Assembly: GCF_020667835.1 (NCBI RefSeq)
Contig: NZ_JAFMPR010000012.1
Span: forward strand, 1-48,978
DNA: 48,978 bases
DNA from: Roseibaca sp. Y0-43
GTDB taxonomy: Bacteria; Pseudomonadota; Alphaproteobacteria; Rhodobacterales; Rhodobacteraceae
Direction of reading: 5' to 3'
Below, one piece after another: positions 35,970-45,004 of the stretch; within the stretch, counting starts at the first letter, position 1; each line of letters begins with the position of its first letter. The notes below the pieces were generated by a model that ran no database searches, was not told the origin of the DNA, and worked only from the letters and a program-made list of their open reading frames with translations. The translations under genes were made by a program, and so were the position numbers.

Positions 35970-35990
35970 AGGCCGCCTGTCGGGCGGCCT
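35970..35990 (+). repeat. Strong hairpin in the tig leader
   Basis: AGGCCGCC and GGCGGCCT form a perfect eight-base stem around TGTCG, followed by TTCATT, just 21 bases before the trigger factor start. It resembles an intrinsic terminator or attenuator lying in the leader rather than at an operon end. Confidence 0.5.
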
Positions 35991-36011
35991 TTCATTCATG
36001 CGAGGATGCCC

Positions 36012-37352
36012 ATGCAAGTCACCGAGACGCTCAACGAAGGCCTGAAGCGCGGCTACACCATCACCGTTACGGCGGCTGAGCTGGCCGCGAAGGTCGATGA
36101 AAAGCTGGTCGAAGCCCAGCCGGAAATCGAGATGAAAGGCTTTCGCAAGGGCAAGGTGCCCATGGCGCTGCTGAAAAAGCAATTCGGCCAGCGCCTGCTG
36201 GGCGAAGCCATGCAGGACGCCGTCGATGGCGCGATGGACAGCCATTTCAAGGAAAGCGGCGACCGCCCGGCCATGCAGCCCGAGGTCAAGATGACCAACG
36301 AGGACTGGAAGGAAGGCGATGATGTGATCGTCTCGCTCAGCTACGAGGCGCTGCCCAAGATCGAACTGCCCGCGCTGGATGGCGTGACGCTGGAGAAGCT
36401 GGTCGTCAAGGCCGAGGATTCGGCGGTGCAGGAAGCGCTGGAGAACCTGGCGAAATCGGCCCAGAATTTCGACGACAAGGACGGCGCTGCCGAGAATGGC
36501 GATCAGGTCACGATGGATTTCGTCGGCAAGATCGACGGCGAGGCATTTGACGGCGGTTCTGCCGAGGATTTCCCGCTGGTGCTTGGCTCTGGTCAGTTCA
36601 TCCCCGGCTTTGAAGAGCAGTTGATCGGCGTGAAAGCCGGTGACACGAAGGACGCGACCGTCAGCTTCCCCGATGATTACGGTGCAGAGCATCTGGCCGG
36701 CAAGGAAGCCGTCTTCACCTGCACCATCAAGGTCGTCAAAGCGCCGGCAGAAGCCGCGATCGACGACGAGCTGGCCAAGCAATTCGGCGCCGAGGATCTG
36801 GCGTCGCTGAAAGCGCAGATCGCCGAGCGTCTGGAAGCCGAATACGGCCAAGCCGCCCGCGCCGTTCTGAAGCGCGGCCTGCTGGATGCGTTGGACAAGG
36901 CGGTCGAATTCGATCTGCCCCCGTCGCTGGTCGATGCCGAGAGCAAGCAGATCGCGCATCAGCTGTGGCATGACGCGAACAAGGACAACACCGACGCGCA
37001 TGACCATTCGCATGGCGCGATCGAGCGCACCGAGGAAAGCGACAAACTGGCCGTGCGCCGCGTGAAGCTGGGCCTGCTGTTGGCCGAAGTCGGTCAGAGC
37101 GCGCAGATCGAAGTGACCGATCAAGAGATGACGCAGGCCGTGATCGCGCAGGCACGTCAGTATCCCGGTCAGGAACGCGCCTTCTTCGAGTTCATCCAGA
37201 AAAACCAGCAGATGCAGCAGCAGCTGCGCGCACCGATCTTCGAAGACAAGGTTGTGGACCACATCCTTGAGAAGGTCAGCGTGACCGAGAAAGAGGTCAG
37301 CAAGGACGAGCTGCAAAAGGCCGTTGAAAGCCTTGAGGACGACGCAGCCTAA
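36012..37352 (+). CDS. tig: Trigger factor
   Basis: A 446-residue ribosome-associated chaperone with peptidyl-prolyl isomerase activity. The ribosome-binding loop G-F-R-K-G-K-V-P (43-50) is intact, the FKBP-like PPIase domain is in the middle (about 150-240), and the long helical C-terminal chaperone arm follows. The ATG at 36012 is chosen over one two codons earlier because it leaves GCGAGG at a proper six-base spacing and gives the usual N-terminus M-Q-V-T-E-T. It stands alone; clpP, clpX and lon are not next to it. A strong terminator follows. Confidence 0.96.
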   Translation: MQVTETLNEGLKRGYTITVTAAELAAKVDEKLVEAQPEIEMKGFRKGKVPMALLKKQFGQRLLGEAMQDAVDGAMDSHFKESGDRPAMQPEVKMTNEDWKEGDDVIVSLSYEALPKIELPALDGVTLEKLVVKAEDSAVQEALENLAKSAQNFDDKDGAAENGDQVTMDFVGKIDGEAFDGGSAEDFPLVLGSGQFIPGFEEQLIGVKAGDTKDATVSFPDDYGAEHLAGKEAVFTCTIKVVKAPAEAAIDDELAKQFGAEDLASLKAQIAERLEAEYGQAARAVLKRGLLDALDKAVEFDLPPSLVDAESKQIAHQLWHDANKDNTDAHDHSHGAIERTEESDKLAVRRVKLGLLLAEVGQSAQIEVTDQEMTQAVIAQARQYPGQERAFFEFIQKNQQMQQQLRAPIFEDKVVDHILEKVSVTEKEVSKDELQKAVESLEDDAA

Positions 37353-37373
37353 GCCGCGTGCACCATGAATGAC

Positions 37374-37403
37374 AAAACCCCCGCCATGTGCGGGGGTTTT
37401 TTA
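37374..37403 (+). terminator. Intrinsic terminator of tig
   Basis: AAAACCCCCGC and GCGGGGGTTTT form an eleven-base stem around a five-base loop, followed by TTATT. It ends the tig transcript before the convergent RTX-type gene. Confidence 0.9.
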
Positions 37404-37471
37404 TTGGCGCGCGGGTGTCGCTTTGGGTCGGTGCATATGTCCAGCGCCCAATTGCGCCCGGTCGCGACAGC

Positions 37472-38425
37472 CTAAGCTGTCGGGCTTGCCGCCGCCACGA
37501 GGGCAATATCGGTTGCGGTCAGGTTGGCCGCGTTGTTGACGGTCGCCAAGATCTGGTCGTTCAGCCAGATCTGCGCTTGGTCCGGCAGGTCTGGGTCATG
37601 GGTAATGACCACTTCCGGCACCCCGAGCGAAGGGTCGTAGCTTAGCTGGATCACGTCCTCTTCGGCGCTGTAATCCAGAATCTGAACCGGCCCCTGCGCG
37701 TTGTCTGGCGACGCACCCAGAACGAACAGATCATCGCCCGCACCACCGTGCAGATGGTTGCCCGACGCACCATGCAACTGGTCATCGCCATCCCCGCCAT
37801 TCAGGAAACTGCTCCCGGCATCGCCCACCAACGTGTCATCGCCGTCACCGGCCATGACCGTGCTTTGCCCGCTGCCCGAATGGAGAACGTCATTGCCGGT
37901 GCCGCCGATCAGCGTGTCGTCGCCGGCCCCGCCCAGAAGCGTATCACTGCCGTCACCGCCGACCAGACTGTCGTCGCCGGTGCCGCCATCCAGGTAGTCG
38001 TCGCCACCTGCGCCGGTCAGGATGTCATCACCCCCGTCGCCAATCAGCGAATCGTCCAGTTCGGTGCCACGAAACAGATCGCCCTGAGCACCCCCGACCA
38101 GCGTTTCGGCGGCGGGCGGCTCTGGGTCGGGGTATGTGTCAGAGCTGTGCACACGCAACCCCAGATGATCGAACAAGCCCATGCCGGGTGTGGGAACATC
38201 TACCGGGAAATCCGGGGCAACATCGCCGGTATCGCCGCCCACAGGGTCCGCATCCTCGTCCGGGAAGGACGGGCGAAGGAAGCCGGCAAGGTCGGACCAA
38301 CGCTCATCCTCTGCCTCTGGCTGGTCGGGATCGTCCTGCGGGTCATTGTCTTGGCCCTGCGACAGGAACAAATCGCTGGCAGACAGGGCCGTGATACTGC
38401 CCAAAAGTCCCAAAAACAGCCACAT
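37472..38425 (-). CDS. RTX-type calcium-binding repeat protein
   Basis: A 317-residue protein. A hydrophobic N-terminal segment (W-L-F-L-G-L-L-G-S-I-T) precedes an acidic, proline-rich stretch (residues about 24-110). A run of glycine-aspartate nonapeptides (about 115-250, patterns like G-G-x-G-D-D-x-L) follows, and then a C-terminal beta-rich region with D-Y-S-A-E-E-D-V-I-Q-L. RTX repeats bind calcium and fold outside the cell. The ATG at 38425 is used because it starts the hydrophobic segment, with GAGGG ten bases upstream; the longer frame would put 21 odd residues ahead. No catalytic domain and no type I secretion genes are adjacent, so export route and role are unknown. Confidence 0.75.
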   Translation of the reverse strand: MWLFLGLLGSITALSASDLFLSQGQDNDPQDDPDQPEAEDERWSDLAGFLRPSFPDEDADPVGGDTGDVAPDFPVDVPTPGMGLFDHLGLRVHSSDTYPDPEPPAAETLVGGAQGDLFRGTELDDSLIGDGGDDILTGAGGDDYLDGGTGDDSLVGGDGSDTLLGGAGDDTLIGGTGNDVLHSGSGQSTVMAGDGDDTLVGDAGSSFLNGGDGDDQLHGASGNHLHGGAGDDLFVLGASPDNAQGPVQILDYSAEEDVIQLSYDPSLGVPEVVITHDPDLPDQAQIWLNDQILATVNNAANLTATDIALVAAASPTA

Positions 38426-38675
38426 TGCCAGACATCCCTCGATACTCAACCATAGGTTATGCCAGATTCGGCCGCCATGTCGAAGCACTATCCGGCCTGT
38501 GGCCTGCCCAAACTGAGAAACTGGTTAACAAGGCCCGCGGCAATTCCCCCTTTCCATTTCGATTGTCATGGTCTAAGGCAGCGCTTCGTGGCGCCATATG
38601 CCACCGCACTAATTGGCCTTGCTGGACGACATCCCGGCATGTGCCGTATCTGACCACTTACGCAAGGAGATCCCG
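38426..38675. promoter_or_regulatory. Divergent promoter region of the RTX gene and rpsO
   Basis: These 250 bases separate divergent genes and must hold both promoters. A hairpin GTGGC-(7)-GCCAC lies at 38588-38604, about 70 bases before rpsO, where an S15 autoregulatory leader could be, but I see no conserved S15 site. No further gene or repeat is evident. Confidence 0.35.
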
Positions 38676-38945
38676 ATGTCGATTACGGCTGAAGACAAAG
38701 AAGCCCTCATCAAGGAATACGCGCGCGCCGAAGGTGACACCGGCTCGCCCGAAGTGCAGGTTGCCGTGCTGACCAAGCGCATTTCCAACCTGACCGAGCA
38801 TTTCAAGACGCACAAGAAGGACAATCATTCCCGCCGTGGCCTGCTGAAGCTGGTTGCCACCCGCCGGAAGCTGTTGGACTACCTGCGCGGCAAGGATGAG
38901 GCGCGCTACCGCGTGCTGATCGCGAAGCTGGGCATCCGCCGCTAA
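38676..38945 (+). CDS. rpsO: 30S ribosomal protein S15
   Basis: The 89-residue primary 16S rRNA-binding protein of the small-subunit platform. It reads [11 protein letters not shown], then [11 protein letters not shown] and [12 protein letters not shown], the family signature. AAGGAGA sits five bases before the ATG. A terminator follows, and pnp, its usual neighbour, is not downstream here. Confidence 0.97.
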   Translation: MSITAEDKEALIKEYARAEGDTGSPEVQVAVLTKRISNLTEHFKTHKKDNHSRRGLLKLVATRRKLLDYLRGKDEARYRVLIAKLGIRR

Positions 38946-38963
38946 ATCGCGCCAATCACCACT

Positions 38964-38994
38964 AAAAGCGCCCGCCCCTCGGCGGGCGTTTTTG
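38964..38994 (+). terminator. Intrinsic terminator of rpsO
   Basis: CGCCCGCC and GGCGGGCG form a perfect eight-base stem around CCTC, preceded by an A-run and followed by TTTTTGCG. Confidence 0.85.
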
Positions 38995-39110
38995 CGTTCA
39001 GGCCTCTGGCCAGCGCGGGGTTTCGCCGCGCCCTACCGCCCCGCAACAGGCTGGACAAGCGCCCCCGACCCAAGGCACAACGGCCCGACGCAAGGGTAAG
39101 AGGATGCGGG

Positions 39111-40133
39111 ATGGAGATTGCAGCACTGGCCGACGCCGTCCTGCGCGGAGAGCGTCGCGCCCTCGCGCGGGCGATCACCCTGGCCGAGAGCGGGCGCACC
39201 GACCACCGGGCACAGGCCACTGACCTTCTGGAACGGCTGACCAAAAGCGGCCGCCAAGCCATTCGCATCGGGCTGTCGGGCACGCCCGGCGTGGGCAAGT
39301 CCACCTTCATCGAATCGTTCGGGCTTATGCTGATCTCGCAGGGGCTGCGCGTGGCGGTGCTGGCCGTGGACCCGTCCAGCAAGCGCACCGGCGGCTCTAT
39401 CCTTGGCGACAAAACCCGGATGGAGCAGCTTTCGCGCGCCCCCGAGGCCTTTATCCGCCCCAGCCCCAGCCAATCGCATCTGGGCGGCGTTGCACGGCGC
39501 ACGCGCGAGGCCGTGGCGCTGTGCGAAGCGGCGGGGTTCGACGTGGTGCTGATCGAAACCGTGGGCGTGGGCCAGTCGGAAGCCGTGGTGGCCGAACTGT
39601 CGGACGTGTTCTTGCTGCTGCTGGCCCCGGCTGGGGGCGACGAATTGCAAGGCGTCAAGCGCGGCATCATGGAAGCCGCGGACATGATTATCGTCAACAA
39701 GGCCGATGGCGACCTGAAGGCCACGGCAACGCGCACCTGCGCCGATTACGCGGGTGCCTTGCGCCTGTTGCGAAAGCGCCCCGCCGACCCAGAAGGCTTT
39801 CCCAAGGCACTGACCGTGTCGGCGCTGGAGAATGACGGCTTGCCGAAGGTCTGGGCCGAAATCGGCGCGCTGGTGGAGTGGCGGCGCGCACACGGGCATT
39901 GGACCGCGCACCGTGCCCGACAGGCCCGCCACTGGTTCGAGGAAGAGCTGCGCGAGATGGTCCTGTCACGCCTGCAAACCCCAGATGCGCGCCGGATGGG
40001 GGCAGAGTTGGGCGCGCGCGTTGAGGCCGGCGACATCGCACCTGCACGCGCGGCGCAGCAGATGCTGGCCGCCATCTGGCCAGAGATCGCGCAGGCACCG
40101 GAATCGCTTGACGCCAGTCGGGATAGCGCCTAA
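39111..40133 (+). CDS. meaB: Methylmalonyl-CoA mutase-associated GTPase MeaB
   Basis: A 340-residue G3E-family GTPase that loads and protects adenosylcobalamin on methylmalonyl-CoA mutase. The P-loop is G-T-P-G-V-G-K-S-T (Lys63), followed by [18 protein letters not shown] and the N-K-A-D-G-D base-specificity motif. The mutase subunits are not in this window, but the use of adenosylcobalamin fits the cobalamin genes nearby. A GC-rich stem follows the stop and forms part of the rpmB leader. Confidence 0.93.
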   Translation: MEIAALADAVLRGERRALARAITLAESGRTDHRAQATDLLERLTKSGRQAIRIGLSGTPGVGKSTFIESFGLMLISQGLRVAVLAVDPSSKRTGGSILGDKTRMEQLSRAPEAFIRPSPSQSHLGGVARRTREAVALCEAAGFDVVLIETVGVGQSEAVVAELSDVFLLLLAPAGGDELQGVKRGIMEAADMIIVNKADGDLKATATRTCADYAGALRLLRKRPADPEGFPKALTVSALENDGLPKVWAEIGALVEWRRAHGHWTAHRARQARHWFEEELREMVLSRLQTPDARRMGAELGARVEAGDIAPARAAQQMLAAIWPEIAQAPESLDASRDSA

Positions 40134-40152
40134 GAGCAGCCATCGAGTTTTC

Positions 40153-40208
40153 GGCCCTGTCTTCAGGGCCAGTTTCATTTGCGCTGGCCGCTGGATCGGC
40201 TGGCCCTG
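40153..40208 (+). promoter_or_regulatory. meaB-rpmB intergenic region with mutually exclusive hairpins
   Basis: GGCCCTG (40153-40159) pairs with CAGGGCC (40164-40170) to make a terminator-like stem followed by AGTTTCATTT. The right arm, as CAGGGCCAG (40164-40172), is also a perfect nine-base complement of CTGGCCCTG (40200-40208), just ahead of the rpmB ribosome-binding site. The two pairings exclude each other, as in attenuation leaders. It may simply be the meaB terminator with a chance complement. Confidence 0.45.
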
Positions 40209-40228
40209 CACCAGACGAGGAAGAACCC

Positions 40229-40516
40229 ATGTCGCGCCGTTGCGAACTGACCGGAAAAGGCCCGATCACGGGCAACAACGTAAGCCACGCCAACAACAAG
40301 ACCAAGCGTCGCTTCCTGCCGAACCTGCAAGACGTGTCGCTTCAGTCGGAAACGCTGGGCCGCAGCTTCAAGCTGCGCGTGTCTTCGGCGGCGCTGCGTT
40401 CGGTGGACCATCGCGGCGGTCTTGACGCTTATCTGGCCCGCGCCAAGGACGAAGAGCTGTCGGCAAACGCGCTGAAGATCAAGCGCGACCTGGCGAAAGC
40501 CGCAAGCGCCGCCTGA
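40229..40516 (+). CDS. rpmB: 50S ribosomal protein L28
   Basis: A 95-residue ribosomal protein, slightly longer than the enterobacterial one as usual in alphaproteobacteria. It starts [12 protein letters not shown] and continues with [14 protein letters not shown], the family signature. A GAGGAAG site precedes the ATG. It is monocistronic, with rpmG not following, and a strong terminator ends it. Confidence 0.97.
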   Translation: MSRRCELTGKGPITGNNVSHANNKTKRRFLPNLQDVSLQSETLGRSFKLRVSSAALRSVDHRGGLDAYLARAKDEELSANALKIKRDLAKAASAA

Positions 40517-40536
40517 TCTGGCTGGACAAGCTATAG

Positions 40537-40567
40537 AAAAGCCCTCGGATCGCTCCGAGGGCTTTTT
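40537..40567 (+). terminator. Intrinsic terminator of rpmB
   Basis: AAAAGCCCTCGGA and TCCGAGGGCTTTTT form a thirteen-base stem around TCGC, running into a T-tract. Confidence 0.92.
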
Positions 40568-40592
40568 GCGTTGGACCGGTGCGTTTGCATCG

Positions 40593-40621
40593 TTGCAATC
40601 CGGTGGCGTCAGTGGCTAAAG
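40593..40621 (+). promoter_or_regulatory. Candidate promoter of tRNA-Arg
   Basis: TTGCAA and CTAAAG lie 17 bases apart and end nine bases before the mature tRNA, the position expected for a stand-alone tRNA promoter. Confidence 0.5.
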
Positions 40622-40630
40622 AACGGCAAC

Positions 40631-40707
40631 GGTCCCGTAGCTCAACTGGATAGAGCAGCCGACTTCTAATCGGCAGGTTGAGGGTTCAAGTCCTTCCGGG
40701 ATCGCCA
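40631..40707 (+). tRNA. tRNA-Arg (anticodon TCT)
   Basis: A 77-base cloverleaf with an encoded CCA end. Acceptor arms GGTCCCG and CGGGATC pair with one G-T; the anticodon loop CTTCTAA sits in the stem GCCGA/TCGGC; the T-arm contains GTTCAAG. The anticodon TCT reads AGA (and AGG) codons, which are rare in this GC-rich genome. Confidence 0.96.
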
Positions 40708-40836
40708 AATCAGCGCTTCGGCTTTCGGCCTGCTGCGCGCATTCGGCAGCATTTCGGAACTGCGCGGACCGCCGATATGCCTTGTCAAAGTTCTTTGCAT
40801 GACCCGCCCGGAAATCGGCTATATGCCAAGGGGCAG

Positions 40837-42303
40837 ATGAACCGGACCGAAAGCCCTATGCCCCGCGCGCTGATGATCCAAGGCACCGGCAGCAATGTCG
40901 GAAAATCCATGCTTGTGGCAGGGCTGTGCCGCGCGGCGCGGCGGCGCGGCATTCGCGTCGCCCCGTTCAAGCCGCAAAACATGTCGAACAATGCAGCTGT
41001 CACGCTGGATGGCGGCGAAATCGGGCGCGCGCAGGCACTTCAGGCTCTGGCTTGCGGGCTGGAGCCGCAAAGCGACATGAACCCGGTGCTGCTGAAACCG
41101 GAAACCGACACCGGCGCGCAGGTCATCGTGCAGGGCAAACGCCTGACCAGCAGCTCGGCCCACGATTACTTTACCCACAAACCGCGCTTGCTGAAGGCCG
41201 TTCTGGACAGCTTTGCCCGGCTGAAAGCCGCGCATGAGCTGATCATCGTCGAAGGGGCCGGCAGCCCCGCAGAGGTCAATCTGCGCCAAAGCGACATTGC
41301 CAATATGGGCTTTGCCCGCGCAGCCGACGTGCCCGTGATCCTTGCGGGCGACATTGACCGGGGCGGCGTGATCGCCCAGATCGTGGGCACGCAGGCCATA
41401 TTGGACCCGGCCGATGCCGCCATGATCGCGGGGTTCCTCATCAACAAGTTCCGCGGCGATCTGCGCCTGTTCGACGATGGCTATACCCTGATCGAGGAAC
41501 GCACGGGCTGGCGTGGCTTCGGCACCCTGCCGTGGTTTGCCGATGCGTGGAAACTGCCTGCCGAGGATGCGCTGGACCTTGACGCCCCCAAACGCGATGG
41601 CGGGCTGCATATTGTTAGCCTCTGCCTGTCGCGGATCGCCAATTTCGATGATCTGGATCCGCTCGCGCAAGAACCCGGCGTGCGGCTGACCATGCTGGGG
41701 CCGGGCCGCGCCGTGCCAGGTGATGCCGATCTGGTCATCCTGCCCGGAACCAAAAGCACGCGCGGCGATCTGGCCTTTCTGCGCGCGCAAGGCTGGGATC
41801 TGGACGTGGCGGCTCATGTGCGGCGCGGCGGTCATGTCTTGGGGATATGCGGCGGATACCAGATGCTTGGCCGCATGGTAGCCGATCCCGACGGTCTGGA
41901 AGGTGCCCCCGGCACCACCGAGGGTTTGGGCCTGCTGGATGTTCACACGGTCATGACAGCGCAGAAGCGGTTAAGCCGCGTCAAGGCCGTCCACGCCAAA
42001 AGCGGGGCCGCGTTCCATGGCTACGAAATCCATATCGGGCAGACCCATGGGCCGGATTGCAGCCGCCCCTTTGCCCATGTCGGCAGCGCGCCCGAAGGGG
42101 CCATGTCGCCCGACGGGCGGATCATGGGCAGCTACCTGCATGGCATGTTCGCCGATGACGGGTTCCGCGCCGCGATCCTGTCAGGGTTCGGGCAGAGTTC
42201 TGTGGCGGGTTATGACGCGCAAGTGGACCAGACGCTGGACAATCTGGCCGACCATCTGGAGCAGCATCTGGATGTAGCAGGCTTGCTGGCACAGGCGCGT
42301 TAA
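40837..42303 (+). CDS. cobQ: Cobyric acid synthase
   Basis: A 488-residue glutamine-dependent amidotransferase that amidates adenosylcobyrinate a,c-diamide to adenosylcobyric acid. It has an N-terminal ATPase domain ([11 protein letters not shown], Lys23; then P-Q-N-M-S-N-N-A) and a triad glutaminase with Cys338 in [10 protein letters not shown] and His435 in L-H-G-M-F. The ATG at 40837 follows AAGGGG at a short distance; an alternative ATG seven codons later is possible. It converges on the cobD-type decarboxylase gene with a four-base overlap of stop codons. No cobalamin riboswitch is visible in the 129 bases upstream. Confidence 0.94.
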   Translation: MNRTESPMPRALMIQGTGSNVGKSMLVAGLCRAARRRGIRVAPFKPQNMSNNAAVTLDGGEIGRAQALQALACGLEPQSDMNPVLLKPETDTGAQVIVQGKRLTSSSAHDYFTHKPRLLKAVLDSFARLKAAHELIIVEGAGSPAEVNLRQSDIANMGFARAADVPVILAGDIDRGGVIAQIVGTQAILDPADAAMIAGFLINKFRGDLRLFDDGYTLIEERTGWRGFGTLPWFADAWKLPAEDALDLDAPKRDGGLHIVSLCLSRIANFDDLDPLAQEPGVRLTMLGPGRAVPGDADLVILPGTKSTRGDLAFLRAQGWDLDVAAHVRRGGHVLGICGGYQMLGRMVADPDGLEGAPGTTEGLGLLDVHTVMTAQKRLSRVKAVHAKSGAAFHGYEIHIGQTHGPDCSRPFAHVGSAPEGAMSPDGRIMGSYLHGMFADDGFRAAILSGFGQSSVAGYDAQVDQTLDNLADHLEQHLDVAGLLAQAR

Positions 42304-43268
42304 ACCGCCGCAAAGGCCTGTTCGACCTGCGCCCAGTCCATGGCCGTGCCGGGCAGGCCAAGGCGCAACCAGCTATCGCTATAGGGAAAGAGGCGCGCCC
42401 AGACATGGTGCCGGGCCAGGCTGTCGCGGGCCTTGGCGGCATCCGGCGTGGCATAGGTGCGAAACAGCGGCGTGCCGCCCACCAGGCGCCAACCGGCTGC
42501 CGCTGCCAGATCGTCCAGCCGCGCCGCATCTTGGCGCAAACGCACGCGCGCGCGGTCTTGCCAGACGGTATCGGCCATGGCGGTCGTGGCAAGGGCGATT
42601 GCCGGGCCATTGACCGCCCAAGGCCCGGCCAACGCGCGCAGCCGCTGGGCCAGCGCATCCCCCGTCAGGGCAAAGCCCAGCCGCAGCCCCGCCAGCCCGA
42701 AGAACTTGCCGAAAGAGCGCAGTACGACCATGCGGGACGTGTCGGGCGTGATCTGCGGGGCCAGCGACAGGCCGCTTTCGGTGTCGGCAAAGCTTTCATC
42801 CACAACCAGCAGGCCGACATGATCTTGCACCGCGCGCAGGCTTTGCGGCGACCACATACGGCCATCGGGGTTGTTGGGGTTCACGACGGTCAGCAGGTCC
42901 GCACCGACGGCATCAGCGGGCTCTGACACCTGCGACACGGTCCAGCCCTGCGCCTGCAAGGCCGCCGCGTGTTCGTTATAGGTCGGCCCGACCACACAGG
43001 CGCGCCCCGGCGCGCGCAGGCGGGGGACAAGCTGGATCGCGGCTTGCGCGCCGCCTAGCACAACAACGGACCCGGCGGTGGCATAAAGCCGCGCCGCCGC
43101 GTCTTCCAGCCCGGCAATATCGGTCGCCGTCGGTAGGCTGGCCCAAGCGCGGGCGGGCACAGGCCCAACCGGATAGGGCTGAGGGTTGATACCGGTCGAC
43201 AGGTCCACCCAAGACCCGCTGCCATAGCGCTGCATCGCGCGATCCAGATCGCCGCCATGGTCGCGCAT
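42300..43268 (-). CDS. cobD: Threonine-phosphate decarboxylase (CobD; CobC/BluC in Rhodobacter nomenclature)
   Basis: A 322-residue PLP enzyme that decarboxylates L-threonine phosphate to (R)-1-aminopropan-2-ol phosphate, the linker of the nucleotide loop of cobalamin. It has [15 protein letters not shown] and the PLP lysine motif [13 protein letters not shown]. It follows cbiB after three bases and is the last gene of the minus-strand bluF-bluE-cbiB-cobD run. Naming is confusing: in alphaproteobacteria it is often called cobC. Confidence 0.92.
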   Translation of the reverse strand: MRDHGGDLDRAMQRYGSGSWVDLSTGINPQPYPVGPVPARAWASLPTATDIAGLEDAAARLYATAGSVVVLGGAQAAIQLVPRLRAPGRACVVGPTYNEHAAALQAQGWTVSQVSEPADAVGADLLTVVNPNNPDGRMWSPQSLRAVQDHVGLLVVDESFADTESGLSLAPQITPDTSRMVVLRSFGKFFGLAGLRLGFALTGDALAQRLRALAGPWAVNGPAIALATTAMADTVWQDRARVRLRQDAARLDDLAAAAGWRLVGGTPLFRTYATPDAAKARDSLARHHVWARLFPYSDSWLRLGLPGTAMDWAQVEQAFAAV

Positions 43269-43271
43269 GGG

Positions 43272-44213
43272 CTATCCTCCTGCCAAGGCCAAAACGGCCA
43301 GCACGCCGATCATCGCGGCCATGGCCCGCCGATACAAGGCCAGCCCGCGCGCCAGATCTTGCGGGGCCGGGTCCGGGCTGCCCGCGTTCAGCCACGGCTC
43401 TGCGGCGATCTGGTCGCCATAGACGCGCGGCCCCGACAAACGCCTGTTCAGCCCGCCCGCCATCGCGGCCTCGGGCCAGCCGGCATTGGGCGAGCGGTGT
43501 TTGCCCGCGTCCCGCCACATGATGCGAAACGCACGCCCGCGCCCAGCCGACAGCAGGGCGAAAAACAGCCCCGTCAGGCGCGCCGGGACCAGGTTGGCCA
43601 GATCGTCAAGCCGGGCGGCAGCTTTGCCGAAATGCTCATACCGGGCATTGCGATGGCCGATCATCGAATCCATCGTGTTGATCGCCTTATAGGCGGCAAT
43701 TCCGGGCAGACCCGCGACCATGCCCCAGAATACCGGCGCGACAATGCCGTCGGACGTGTTTTCGGCAAGGCTTTCAAGTGCCGCGCGCGCAACGCCCGCG
43801 TCATCCAGCGCACTAGGGTCACGGCCAACGATCATGGACACGGCTTGTCGTGCCTGCGCCAGATCGCCCGCCACAAGCGGCGTGACGACGGCGGCCACAT
43901 GCTGGTGCATCGAGCGCAGCGCAACCAGCGGCCAGGCCAGAACCCCGCCCAGCAGCACCCCCCAAAGGCCGGACGGCAGGGCGGCTTGCAACGCCGCAGC
44001 GATACCGCCAACCAGCAAAACGACGCCCAAGGTCACACCGGCACCCGTCGCCAAACGCCGCGCGGGCTGGCCGGTGTTCAGACGCGCCTCCAGCGCGGAA
44101 ATCAGCGCGCCGATCCATGTCACCGGATGCCCGATCCTGGCATAAAGCCGCTCTGGCCAGCCGATAGCCATATCCAGCAAAGAGGCCACCAGCATCATTG
44201 CCGCAAAGCTCAT
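43272..44213 (-). CDS. cbiB: Adenosylcobinamide-phosphate synthase (CbiB; BluD)
   Basis: A 313-residue inner-membrane enzyme that joins adenosylcobyric acid with aminopropanol phosphate. It shows D-M-A-I-G-W-P-E-R-L-Y near the start, G-H-P-V-T-W-I-G, E-N-T-S-D-G-I-V-A-P and the late motif N-A-G-W-P-E-A-A-M-A-G, with four to five hydrophobic helices. The ATG at 44213 is chosen because it overlaps the bluE stop as ATGA. Confidence 0.93.
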   Translation of the reverse strand: MSFAAMMLVASLLDMAIGWPERLYARIGHPVTWIGALISALEARLNTGQPARRLATGAGVTLGVVLLVGGIAAALQAALPSGLWGVLLGGVLAWPLVALRSMHQHVAAVVTPLVAGDLAQARQAVSMIVGRDPSALDDAGVARAALESLAENTSDGIVAPVFWGMVAGLPGIAAYKAINTMDSMIGHRNARYEHFGKAAARLDDLANLVPARLTGLFFALLSAGRGRAFRIMWRDAGKHRSPNAGWPEAAMAGGLNRRLSGPRVYGDQIAAEPWLNAGSPDPAPQDLARGLALYRRAMAAMIGVLAVLALAGG

Positions 44214-45004
44214 GGTGCACAGCCCCCAGTGCAAAAGCGTATGACCTGCCGGAACCCGGCATGTTGCAACACGCGGTCTGCGACCGCGGGCACCTGCCCC
44301 GGCGCAAAGATCAGCCCGCGCGCAGACCCGGTATGCGCCCGCAAGACGCCAAGCGCTCCAAGCCGGTGCGCCACGCTTTCGGTGGGGTCATCCGACGGGC
44401 CGCGCAGGGCGGTGCAGCGCTGTGCCGAAAGCGTGGCGATGCGGGCAAGCTCTGGCAGGTCTGGTGCTTGCGACAGCCGGGCAACAAGGTCTGCAACGTC
44501 TGGAAAGGCCATGTCGGTCGGGTCGGTCGCCACAGGTGGCCCCCAGAAGCCGCCAATAACCTCGGCCCGAGGCAAAGGCGGCAGCGCAGCCAAAACCTGC
44601 CCCACTCGCGATGCCCAGACCACCCGGTCGGGATGCGGCAACATCAACGGATCGCTCGCCCCCTCGACGGCCAGACAGGCGGCGACCAGCTTGTCCGGGT
44701 CGCCCTGCGCCGCACGGGCCAAGGCCACCAGTGCCGCGGTCGAGGCACCGGCCCCGCCGCCGGGGGGCATGGTGGCGCATAGTCTGTAATGCCCCGCGCG
44801 CCCGCCAATCCGCACCAAGAAGTCGCGCGCGCGCTCCGGCGTCAGAAGATGTGGCGTCTGCTCCAGCGACAGTGCGCCATCGCCCGTTCGTTCGGCCGAC
44901 GCCCACATCGCAGGACAGGCGACCGTCACCAGCGCGACGGGTCCGTCCGACCCAAGCCGCCCTTGCACCCATTCCCCGAAATGCCCGTGAACGCGCAAGC
45001 TCAC
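44210..45004 (-). CDS. bluE: L-threonine kinase BluE/PduX type
   Basis: A 264-residue GHMP-superfamily kinase with the ATP loop M-P-P-G-G-G-A-G-A-S-T-A-A-L (79-92). It phosphorylates L-threonine to give the substrate of CobD, and its position between bluF and cbiB is that of BluE in Rhodobacter capsulatus. Starts and stops overlap the genes on both sides as ATGA, so translation of the operon is coupled. Confidence 0.87.
   Translation of the reverse strand: MSLRVHGHFGEWVQGRLGSDGPVALVTVACPAMWASAERTGDGALSLEQTPHLLTPERARDFLVRIGGRAGHYRLCATMPPGGGAGASTAALVALARAAQGDPDKLVAACLAVEGASDPLMLPHPDRVVWASRVGQVLAALPPLPRAEVIGGFWGPPVATDPTDMAFPDVADLVARLSQAPDLPELARIATLSAQRCTALRGPSDDPTESVAHRLGALGVLRAHTGSARGLIFAPGQVPAVADRVLQHAGFRQVIRFCTGGCAP

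Noticed and set aside
37700-38100. Dense short DNA repeats that look like a CRISPR or tandem repeat
   Set aside because: They are the coding sequence of RTX glycine-aspartate nonapeptides: variable at DNA level, with no spacers or leader.
39928-39934. GCCACTG, resembling the B12 box of a cobalamin riboswitch, near the cobalamin genes
   Set aside because: It lies within the meaB coding sequence, and no surrounding riboswitch helices are visible. No riboswitch was found before cobQ, bluF or cobU either.
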